A model generated the notes under the pieces. The model had not been told where the DNA came from. It searched no databases and saw only the letters and a list, made by a program, of their open reading frames with translations. 7,606 nucleotides of DNA from an uncultured archaeon (GTDB lineage Archaea > Aenigmatarchaeota > Aenigmatarchaeia > CG10238-14 > SCSR01): the NCBI GenBank assembly GCA_938017915.1, contig CALIKW010000032.1, positions 1 through 7,606 of the forward strand. The letters are read 5' to 3'. This document shows, in pieces, positions 1-5,446 of this stretch; positions within the stretch are counted from its first letter, which is position 1, and each line of letters begins with the position of its first letter. The position numbers were made by a program, and so were the translations under genes.

Positions 1-604
1 CTTTCGGTTTTTTTAGTTGTTTCTTTTTTGCAAGTTTTAAAGAAATCGAAACAGAATCGATAATAGTATTACCAACTTTTATTATCTTTCCTTTTAATTT
101 TTCTTCTTTTAAATTTTGTACACTTAAATTGGAAGGTGCAAAAAGAATATCAGAAAATTTATCAGCAATTCTTCTTGATATTTCTTCTGGAAAGGGTTCA
201 AAAATATCCCCACTTCTCAAACCAGCTTCTAAATGTGCATTTTTCCACTTTTTTCTACCTAAGAAATTGGAGGAGGCAATAGCTGCGCATGCTGTTGAAA
301 GAGTATCACCATGATAAAGGACATAATCTGGTTCTATTTTGGTTAGTATACTTCTTATTTTTAGTAGTAAAGACGTTCCCCAAACCATAGCTTTATGTGT
401 TCTAACCATAAATCTTGATGAGAATTTTGGAGGTGCGTACAAAACTATGTCGGGCTCTTTGATTTTGAAGGTCTTAACTAAATCAGTTATGTGGTGTTGC
501 CCTGTATGAATAAAAAAATAGTTTATCCCCTTTTTTTCTAATTCCTTCATTAGAGGCATGCACTTTATTAACTCCGCTTTAGTTCCAACAACAAATACTA
601 TCAT
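1..604 (-). CDS. wecB: UDP-N-acetylglucosamine 2-epimerase, N-terminal part (cut by left edge)
   Basis: This reading frame is open from the ATG at 604-602 to the left edge (201 codons plus one base), so the C-terminal half of a roughly 350-380 aa protein is missing. Seen in the translation: an N-terminal GTKAELIK (family form GTRPEAIK), TGQH near residue 37, HGDT near residue 101, the block HLEAGLRSGD followed by FPEEISRRIADK, and VGNTIIDS near the cut end. This order is characteristic of the WecB/MnaA family, a cytoplasmic enzyme of GT-B fold that interconverts UDP-GlcNAc and UDP-ManNAc for surface polysaccharides or glycoproteins. The start is fixed by the motif beginning at residue 7, with no room for a longer conserved N-terminus. 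No SD precedes it. It diverges from a glycosyltransferase relic 37 bp away. The R-to-K and P-to-A changes in GTRPE are unusual but may be a subfamily trait. Confidence 0.88.
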   Translation of the reverse strand, partial: MIVFVVGTKAELIKCMPLMKELEKKGINYFFIHTGQHHITDLVKTFKIKEPDIVLYAPPKFSSRFMVRTHKAMVWGTSLLLKIRSILTKIEPDYVLYHGDTLSTACAAIASSNFLGRKKWKNAHLEAGLRSGDIFEPFPEEISRRIADKFSDILFAPSNLSVQNLKEEKLKGKIIKVGNTIIDSVSISLKLAKKKQLKKPK

Positions 605-641
605 ACTTTTCTATTTAAAATTTAAGAGATTAGAATTAAAT
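605..641. promoter_or_regulatory. Divergent promoter region between wecB and the glycosyltransferase relic
   Basis: This is a 37-bp AT-rich gap between two divergent ATGs. On the plus strand TATTTAAAAT (612-621) is centred about 26 bases before the ATG at 642, the spacing of an archaeal TATA box for a leaderless transcript. On the minus strand candidates are less clear: TTAAAT/TTTAAT-like stretches lie about 18 and 32 bases before the wecB ATG. Neither side has an SD sequence. Inferred from sequence and spacing only. Confidence 0.45.
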
Positions 642-1019
642 ATGAAGATAAAAGTACACTTGTTAGTAGGGAATTTACCCTTATATTCAGAGTTGTTCCA
701 AAATCCACCGAAAGATATAGAATATGTTGCTAAGCCAGTGCCGTAACAGAATATTACTCTTCTTTGAATAGGTTAAAAGGAAATTAACAACGGTATGCTA
801 CAGAAGGCTATTCAATAGATTTTTTAATAGCTTCTCTTATATCAATAGTCCTAAGTAGATTTGGTAAACTTAGTTAAACTGATAATACCTTTGTTCTTAC
901 TTTTGTTTTTCTTTTATATTGCAGATGTTGTTCAAGTGAACTTGTTAATAAAAATTCTCTTTGCCCTTTTTTGGTGGTTTCGCCTACTTGTTAGCTTTAG
1001 TTCCTTTGAGATTTTATAA
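642..1019 (+). pseudogene. Decayed glycosyltransferase (GT4-like) relic
   Basis: The remnant starts at ATG 642 with MKIKVHLLVGNLPLY, then ELFQNPPKDIEYV, which resembles the N-terminus of archaeal GT-B/GT4 glycosyltransferases (GNPxLYxxL...PPxGVEY). That frame stops at TAA 744-746. The protein-like reading continues in the next frame from 743 (VTEYYSSLNRLKGN, QRYATEGYSIDFLIASL) with an internal TAA at 785-787 and a stop at 875-877. It then returns to the first frame with a hydrophobic stretch and ADVVQVN at 921-941, like the 'DVVHvn' strand of GT4 enzymes, ending at TAA 1017-1019. The C-terminal nucleotide-sugar domain is absent. At least two frame changes and one stop make it non-functional. 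The start has a well-placed TATA box. That it is a decayed gene is fairly likely; the family is a judgement from pattern. Confidence 0.55.
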
Positions 1020-1140
1020 AAAGAAGATTTGAAAATACTTTATATCCTCTTAGAAAAACTTCCTATAATGAAAAAACAATTTTGATTTTGCTCAAATGGT
1101 TTTCAAAATATGTTCAGAAATAATTATTGATAGCAGGGCT

Positions 1141-1145
1141 AAAAA
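1141..1145 (-). terminator. Oligo-T candidate terminator after rmlA
   Basis: On the minus strand a run of five T lies two bases past the rmlA stop codon, and a six-T run follows further on at 1076-1071. Archaeal terminators are often simple T-tracts without a hairpin. Such tracts are common in AT-rich DNA, so support is weak. Confidence 0.3.
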
Positions 1146-1146
1146 T

Positions 1147-1896
1147 CTAGGAAAAAAGCCATTGTTCCATTTTTCCTTCAATTAATCTTTTTATTCCAAC
1201 CAAAAGGTTTGCTCTTAGTAAAGTAGGAAAAGTTCCTGCATCTGACCAAAAACCTTTTACTACTATATACTTTAATCTCCCTTGCTTAAGATACCAATTG
1301 TTAACATCAGTTATTTCTAGTTCTCCTCTTGCACTCGGTTTTAAAGTCTTTATAAAATCAAAAACATCAGTTGGATAAATGTAAAAACCAGTTACTGCAA
1401 ATTTTGATTTTGGAACCTTAGGCTTTTCTTCTATTTCTATAAGCTTTCCATTAGAATCAAAAACAGCAACCCCAAACCTTTCTGGGTGCTCAACCTCTTT
1501 TAAAAAAATTATTGCATTATTATCATTTTCATCAAAATCATTTTCAAGCTCAATCTTCTCGAATATGTTATCCCCTAAAATTACTGCAATTTTTTTCTCT
1601 CCCTTTGCAAAATCCTCTGCTTGAAGTAAAGCATGAGCTATTCCTAGTGGACCATCTTGAATTTTATAAGTAAAATTTACTCCAAAATTTTTTCCACTTC
1701 CCAAAAAGCGCATGAAATCTGCCATGTATTCCCCACCAGTAACTATGCAAATATCCTTTATTCCCAAACTTTTCAAAGTTTCTAGAGGATGAATTATCAT
1801 TGGCTTATCATAAACAGGAAGCAAATGCTTATTAGTAACTAAGGTTAATGGCCTAAGTCTTGTTCCTTCTCCGCCAGCTAATATAATCCCTTTCAT
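1147..1896 (-). CDS. rmlA: Glucose-1-phosphate thymidylyltransferase (short form)
   Basis: This enzyme makes dTDP-glucose from dTTP and glucose-1-phosphate, the first step to dTDP-L-rhamnose. Seen: the nucleotide-binding signature GGEGTRLRPLT at residues 8-18, TNKHLLPVYDKPM at 21-33 with the conserved Lys23, QDGPLGIAHA at 80-89, LGDN at 107-110 with the metal-binding Asp109, EEKP followed by VTGFYIYP, and WSDAGTFPTLLRAN near the C-terminus. At 249 aa it is shorter than classic bacterial RmlA (about 285-295 aa), so it belongs to the short archaeal/Gram-positive-like form. The ATG at 1896-1894 is five bases after the rmlC stop codon, so rmlC-rmlA is one transcription unit; a short AGAG upstream is the only SD-like sequence. 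A different NTP (UTP) or sugar specificity cannot be excluded from motifs, but the neighbouring rmlC and rmlD favour RmlA. Confidence 0.92.
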   Translation of the reverse strand: MKGIILAGGEGTRLRPLTLVTNKHLLPVYDKPMIIHPLETLKSLGIKDICIVTGGEYMADFMRFLGSGKNFGVNFTYKIQDGPLGIAHALLQAEDFAKGEKKIAVILGDNIFEKIELENDFDENDNNAIIFLKEVEHPERFGVAVFDSNGKLIEIEEKPKVPKSKFAVTGFYIYPTDVFDFIKTLKPSARGELEITDVNNWYLKQGRLKYIVVKGFWSDAGTFPTLLRANLLVGIKRLIEGKMEQWLFS

Positions 1897-1901
1897 GCTC
1901 T

Positions 1902-2405
1902 CTACTTATGCGGTAAAGCAAGCCAATCCCATGGTTTATTACATCTTGGATCATTTGTCTTTCCGTTTATTATTTTTGGTACTATTTTGTTGTCGTTCCA
2001 TGGTCTTCTTATTTCATCAGGGTTATTATAATCATAAAGCTTGTTAACAAAATATATTAAAACAGAGGGATAAGAGCTTACTGTTTTTGTTCCATGCCAG
2101 TATTTTCCTGGTATCCTTACAATTTGTAGTTTTTCTTCACTTGAAATTATTTCATCCAATTCTTGAGTTTCCTCATCAAACGCACAAATTTTTAAAGCTC
2201 CCTTTATTACAAGAAAATAATCTACTTGACCCTTTTCGTGCTTGTGCCAAGCTCTTATTATTCCTGGATAGCTTACAGATAAATTTGCTTGCACTATTTC
2301 ATCATCCTCAAGCAAATTCTTCCAATCCTTTCTCATTATTTCTGTGAAAGAGCCTCTTTCATCTATATTTCTTTTAAGTTCAATTATTCTTATTCCAGGC
2401 AACAT
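1902..2405 (-). CDS. rmlC: dTDP-4-dehydrorhamnose 3,5-epimerase (RmlC-type cupin)
   Basis: This enzyme epimerises C3 and C5 of dTDP-4-keto-6-deoxyglucose, the third step of dTDP-L-rhamnose synthesis. The 167 aa product is a single RmlC-type double-stranded beta-helix (cupin) domain. Seen: DERGSFTEIMR at residues 15-25, the RAWHKH segment at 51-56 matching the family's RGLHxQ (His54 is the expected catalytic base), KGQVDYFLVIKG, IPGKYWHG at 98-105, and the C-terminal NNPDEIRRPWND at 127-138. Length is near the usual 170-190 aa. It is the first gene of the rmlC-rmlA unit, with five bases between them. The ATG has no SD sequence but TTTTAAAG (minus strand, 2434-2427) is centred about 25 bases upstream, fitting a leaderless start. 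RAWHKH in place of RGLHxQ marks a divergent branch, so substrate identity is partly inferred from rmlA and rmlD. Confidence 0.87.
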   Translation of the reverse strand: MLPGIRIIELKRNIDERGSFTEIMRKDWKNLLEDDEIVQANLSVSYPGIIRAWHKHEKGQVDYFLVIKGALKICAFDEETQELDEIISSEEKLQIVRIPGKYWHGTKTVSSYPSVLIYFVNKLYDYNNPDEIRRPWNDNKIVPKIINGKTNDPRCNKPWDWLALPHK

Positions 2406-2464
2406 ATTATCATATTAAGATAATATCTTTAAAACATTTAAACTTTAAATGACAATTTAATTTT
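2406..2464. promoter_or_regulatory. Compact divergent promoter for rmlC-rmlA and the rmlD operon
   Basis: This 59-bp AT-rich gap separates the start codons of rmlC (minus) and rmlD (plus). On the plus strand TTTAAA (2437-2442) is centred 25-26 bases before the rmlD ATG, with a second candidate TTTAAAT at 2444-2450. On the minus strand TTTTAAAG (2434-2427) is centred about 25 bases before the rmlC ATG. Both starts lack SD sequences. The boxes nearly abut, so factor binding on the two strands could interfere and co-regulate both units. Inferred from spacing; no operator was recognised. Confidence 0.5.
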
Positions 2465-3346
2465 ATGGATAAGGTCTTAATAATAGGGATTTCTGGCCTG
2501 CTTGGAAGTAGAGCATATGAAGTAGGAAAGAATAAGTATGAAATTTTTGGAACTTACAAAGAGCATAAGATAGAAGAAGAGAATTTTTTTGCTTTGGATG
2601 TTACACAAAGAAAAGATGTTTTTAACTTAATTGAAAAATTAAAGCCAGATTTGGTAATAGATACTCATGCCTTGCACAACGTTGATTACTGCGAAACACA
2701 TCCAGAAGAGGCTTGGCTTATTAATGTGGATGGAACTAGAAATGTGGCAGAGGCTTGTAAGAGAGTTGGATGTAAGATGGTCTTTATTTCTACTGATTAT
2801 GTGTTTGATGGGGAAAAGCTTAAATATACTGAGAAAGATAAGCCAAGACCTTTAAACTATTACGCAAAAACTAAGCTTATAGCAGAAAGAATTTTGGATG
2901 CATTAGATGTGAATTATATAGTAGCAAGAACAGCGGTTTTGTACGGAAAAGGTGGAATGGGTAAATTAAACTTTGTTTTATGGACTATTCAAAAGCTTAA
3001 GAATGGAGAGAAAATAAAAATTGTTACAGATCAGCATAACAACCCAACTTTTGCTGATAATTTAGCTGAGATTTTGTTTGCTTTGTATGAAAAAGATGCA
3101 AAAGGTATTTTTCATGTAGTTGGAGAGGATTGTTTAAGTAGGTTCGAATTTGCTCTAAAAATTGCAAAAATTTTTGACTTAGATTCGAGTCTTATTGAAC
3201 CAATAACAACCCCGGAGCTTAACCAAATAGCCCTAAGACCAAGGAAAGTTGACTTAATTACAGAAAAGGTTAAAAGGGTTACTGGAATAAAACCTTTTGG
3301 GGCAGAAGAGGGCTTAATGATTCTAAAAAAACAATTGGGAGAATAA
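2465..3346 (+). CDS. rmlD: dTDP-4-dehydrorhamnose reductase
   Basis: This enzyme uses NAD(P)H to reduce dTDP-4-keto-L-rhamnose to dTDP-L-rhamnose, the last pathway step. The 293 aa product is an extended SDR of normal RmlD length. Seen: the Rossmann motif GISGLLG at residues 8-14, ALDVT at 43-47, LKPDLVIDTHAL followed by NVDYCE at 72-77, the RmlD signature STDYVFDG at 109-116, the catalytic YYAKTK with Tyr133 and Lys137, RTAVLYG, and DQHNNPTFADNLAE. The start ATG has no SD and a TATA-like box about 25-26 bases upstream, so it heads the operon and is probably leaderless. Its stop TAA shares one base with the ATG of the HIT gene. A closely related methionine adenosyltransferase beta-like or general NDP-sugar reductase role is the main alternative, but rmlA and rmlC lie directly opposite. 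Confidence 0.9.
   Translation: MDKVLIIGISGLLGSRAYEVGKNKYEIFGTYKEHKIEEENFFALDVTQRKDVFNLIEKLKPDLVIDTHALHNVDYCETHPEEAWLINVDGTRNVAEACKRVGCKMVFISTDYVFDGEKLKYTEKDKPRPLNYYAKTKLIAERILDALDVNYIVARTAVLYGKGGMGKLNFVLWTIQKLKNGEKIKIVTDQHNNPTFADNLAEILFALYEKDAKGIFHVVGEDCLSRFEFALKIAKIFDLDSSLIEPITTPELNQIALRPRKVDLITEKVKRVTGIKPFGAEEGLMILKKQLGE
3337..3341 (+). promoter_or_regulatory. Ribosome binding site of the HIT gene
   Basis: GGGAG lies inside the end of rmlD, four bases before ATG 3346. It supports this start and translational coupling with rmlD, whose stop overlaps the ATG by one base. Confidence 0.55.
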
Positions 3347-3828
3347 TGTATCCAAATTATTTGTTCAGAAGACCTGGCTATACAAGAAGACCTGGAAATT
3401 CAGAAGGAAAATGCAAGTTCTGCCAATTGCTTAAAGAAAACAATTGGTCGATAATTTTTAAAAATGAAAAGGTTTTTAGCGTTGTTAATTTGCATCCTTA
3501 CAATGAAGGTCATATACTCTTATTACCAGTAAGGCATGTAAATGATCCAAGGGAATTGAGTGAGGATGAGAGTATAGAATTTTATAGAGTAATGAATTAC
3601 CTTTTAGACATTTTACAAAAAGTCTATAATACAAGCTCATTTAACATAGGATTTAACCTTGGAAATGCTTCAGGTGCAACTTATCAGCATTTGCATTTAC
3701 ACATAATACCAAGATGGCTTGGGGATTCTGGTTTTGTAGAAGCAACAAGCATGACAAAAGTTTTGAAAGAAAGCCCGAAGGAAACGAGGGATAAGCTTCT
3801 CAAAGCAATTAAAGAGGTGGTTAAATGA
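3346..3828 (+). CDS. HIT-family nucleotide hydrolase/transferase (Ap4A phosphorylase-like)
   Basis: HIT proteins cleave or transfer nucleotidyl groups through a covalent nucleotidyl-histidine. Seen in this 160 aa product: a CxxC pair at residues 23-26 that probably binds zinc, NLHPYNEGHILLLPVRHV at 48-65, GFNLGNASG at 102-110, and the histidine triad in QHLHLHIIPRW at 114-124 with His117 as the expected nucleophile. The HIIPRW ending and GD after it resemble the Ap4A hydrolase/phosphorylase branch of HIT rather than HINT. Length fits that branch (about 150-190 aa). It is locked between rmlD and an SDR gene: the start overlaps the rmlD stop by one base, and its stop overlaps the next ATG (ATGA). 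This placement suggests, but does not prove, a role with sugar nucleotides; galactose-1-phosphate uridylyltransferase (GalT) belongs to the same superfamily. A housekeeping role in clearing dinucleoside polyphosphates is the alternative. Confidence 0.85.
   Translation: MYPNYLFRRPGYTRRPGNSEGKCKFCQLLKENNWSIIFKNEKVFSVVNLHPYNEGHILLLPVRHVNDPRELSEDESIEFYRVMNYLLDILQKVYNTSSFNIGFNLGNASGATYQHLHLHIIPRWLGDSGFVEATSMTKVLKESPKETRDKLLKAIKEVVK
3814..3819 (+). promoter_or_regulatory. Ribosome binding site of the SDR gene
   Basis: GAGGTG lies five bases before ATG 3825, inside the end of the HIT gene. It is complementary to the usual archaeal 16S 3' end (AUCACCUC), and fixes this start. Confidence 0.7.
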
Positions 3829-4811
3829 AAGTTTTAATTACTGGGGGAGCAGGCTACATAGGTTCAGTTTTAAGTAGGATGTTGTTAGAAAAAGGTTATG
3901 AAGTAAAAATTTTAGATAGATTTTTCTTCGGAAAGGATTCTATAAAAGAAATCGAAGATCAAGTTGAAATTATAGAAGGGGATGTAAGAAATTTTAATCC
4001 TTTAATTTTAGATGGAGTTGATGTAGTAATAGATATGGCAGCTTTGTCGAACGACCCTTCTGGTGAATTAGACCAAAATTTAACTTTAGATATAAATTAT
4101 AAAGGAAGGGTAAGAGTTGCAAAATTAGCTAAAAAGCATAAAGTAAAAAGATATGTTTTAGCATCATCTTGTAGCGTTTATGGTTTTCAGGATGGAGTTT
4201 TAAATGAAAATTCAAGAGTAAACCCATTAACTACTTATGCAAAGGCAAATGTTTTATGGGAAAATGATGTTTTACCTTTAGCGAACAAAAACTTTTGTGT
4301 AACAGCTTTAAGGCAAGCAACTTGCTACGGCTTTTCTTACAGGATGAGGTTTGATTTGGCAATAAACGGAATGGTACTAGGTTTTTTCAAAAACAGAAAA
4401 GTTCCTATAATGAGGGACGGAACTCAATGGCGTCCATTTATTCATGTTAAAGATACAAGCAGAGCTTTCATCAAAGTTTTGGAGAGTGAGGAAGAATTAG
4501 TTAATAAACAAATTTTTAATGTTGGTTCAAACGATCAAAATTTTCAAATATTTAACTTAGCTAAGTTAATAGCTGAAGCTATTGGCTTGGAATTTAAATA
4601 TGAGTGGTATGGTTCTCCTGATAAAAGAAGTTATAAAGTAGATTTTAGCAAAATTAGAGAAGTTCTTAATTTTACTCCGAATTATACACCAAAGGAAGGA
4701 GCTAAGGAGATTTTTAATGTTTTAAAAAATGGTTTGCTTGATCCAGAAGATCCGAAAGCAATTACTGTTGAATGGTATAAAAAGTTGATGGAAAAAGGAG
4801 TAAAAATATAA
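3825..4811 (+). CDS. NAD-dependent epimerase/dehydratase (extended SDR)
   Basis: This is a nucleotide-sugar epimerase/dehydratase-like protein of 328 aa, the usual length for extended SDRs. Seen: GGAGYIG at residues 7-13 for NAD binding, Asp31 at the end of beta-2, GDVR at 52-55, MAALSNDPSGELD at 71-83, SSCSVYG at 114-120, then TTYAKANVLWE at 136-146, RQATCYG, RMRFDLAINGM, and WRPFIHVKD. The NDPSGELD and RMRFDLAINGM blocks place it in a GalE-related subfamily whose substrate I cannot name. It lacks the DEVYG signature of RmlB, so it should not be taken as dTDP-glucose 4,6-dehydratase. The catalytic motif YxxxK reads Tyr138-Ala-Lys-Ala-Asn142: the expected lysine is asparagine (codon 4248-4250). 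It is translationally coupled to the HIT gene and ends the operon, followed by a T-rich tract. Confidence 0.88.
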   Translation: MKVLITGGAGYIGSVLSRMLLEKGYEVKILDRFFFGKDSIKEIEDQVEIIEGDVRNFNPLILDGVDVVIDMAALSNDPSGELDQNLTLDINYKGRVRVAKLAKKHKVKRYVLASSCSVYGFQDGVLNENSRVNPLTTYAKANVLWENDVLPLANKNFCVTALRQATCYGFSYRMRFDLAINGMVLGFFKNRKVPIMRDGTQWRPFIHVKDTSRAFIKVLESEEELVNKQIFNVGSNDQNFQIFNLAKLIAEAIGLEFKYEWYGSPDKRSYKVDFSKIREVLNFTPNYTPKEGAKEIFNVLKNGLLDPEDPKAITVEWYKKLMEKGVKI

Positions 4812-4827
4812 TCTTTTTTACTTTTTC
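4812..4827 (+). terminator. T-rich terminator after the rmlD-HIT-SDR operon
   Basis: Immediately after the SDR stop codon are two T-runs (six T at 4814-4819, five T at 4822-4826) with no hairpin. This matches the simple oligo-T terminators of archaea and sits where the operon should end, because the genes downstream are broken. Confidence 0.5.
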
Positions 4828-5063
4828 AACTCATGGAAAGGAGAATATTTACTCCAGAAAAAGAACTAAGAAAGTTAAAATAGTTTTTCAGGCCTCTATC
4901 TAGGGGTTTGATGGATTTAAAAAAACAGTTATGAAGTAGAAATTGGTAGAAAAGGGAGGTGAATAGCTCAGTTCTTCAGTCTTCTACGCTTGAAAGTAGC
5001 TTAAAAGTATTAGAAAAAGATAAGTTTTAAAGTTAAAGAGATATAAAAGAAATTAAGAGAGAG
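4828..5063 (+). other. Gene-free stretch with possible decayed coding remnants
   Basis: No intact gene is visible. A 16-codon reading frame at 4833-4883 (MERRIFTPEKELRKLK) reads like a cut-off protein start. A strong SD-like GGGAGGTGA at 4954-4962 has no proper gene behind it; a GTG inside it (4959) opens only 23 codons, ending at 5030. Short protein-like stretches appear in changing frames, all broken by stops. Given the pseudogenes directly downstream, this is probably another dissolved gene, but I cannot assign a family. Confidence 0.35.
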
Positions 5064-5446
5064 GTGAAAATTTTAGTTACTGGTGGGGCAGGATTCATAG
5101 GTTCTCATTTAGTTGAAAGATTGGTAGAATGGGATTTGATGTAACAGTTCTTGATAATTTAAGTTCAGGGTATGAGAAAAATTTAGAAAAAGTTAAGGAC
5201 AAAATAAAGTTAGTAAAAGAAAATGTTATTTATTCCCTTTCTACAAATGTATTACCTTATATTCGTGGCCAAGATGTAATGTTTCATTTAGCTGCAATTC
5301 CTGATCCAAGTTCCTGTGACAAACATATTGATGAAGCATTTAAATCAAATGTAGAAGGAACTTTCAATCTTTTACTTTCAGCTATCAAAAATGGTATCAA
5401 TAGAGTTATTTTTCTTTCTCCAGTGCACGTATATGGTGTTAATTAG
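5064..5446 (+). pseudogene. Truncated, frameshifted GalE-like SDR epimerase relic
   Basis: The relic begins at GTG 5064 after AGAGAG, reading VKILVTGGAGFIGSHLVERLV with the NAD-binding GGAGFIG. That frame hits TAA at 5142-5144. One base is missing at about 5127-5129, and the protein continues in the next frame from 5129 as MGFDVTVLDNLSSG, then the family blocks HLAAIPDPSSCDKH, NVEGTFNLL, and VIFLSPVHVYG. The reading ends at TAG 5444-5446, just after the strand carrying the first active-site segment. The catalytic YxxxK helix and the whole substrate-binding half (about 180-200 residues) are gone. What follows directly is the middle of a different gene, so a deletion joined the two. It was a nucleotide-sugar epimerase of the UDP-glucose 4-epimerase type; SPVHVYG differs from RmlB's DEVYG. 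Confidence 0.82.

Noticed and set aside
129..314. Plus-strand reading frame of 61 codons
   Set aside because: It lies opposite the wecB reading frame, which has clear family motifs; the plus-strand translation shows none.
558..746. Reading frame starting at ATG 558 as a single small gene
   Set aside because: Its first part is the antisense of wecB; only the part from ATG 642 looks like protein, and it is the start of a decayed glycosyltransferase.
2087..2347. Plus-strand reading frame over rmlC
   Set aside because: It is antisense to rmlC, low in complexity (Leu/Phe-rich) and has no start signal.
2667..2855. Alternative-frame reading frame inside rmlD
   Set aside because: It overlaps conserved rmlD motifs in another frame and has no ribosome binding site.
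3825..4811. Calling the SDR gene rmlB
   Set aside because: It lacks the RmlB DEVYG-type signature and carries NDPSGELD and RMRFDLAINGM blocks of a different epimerase subfamily.
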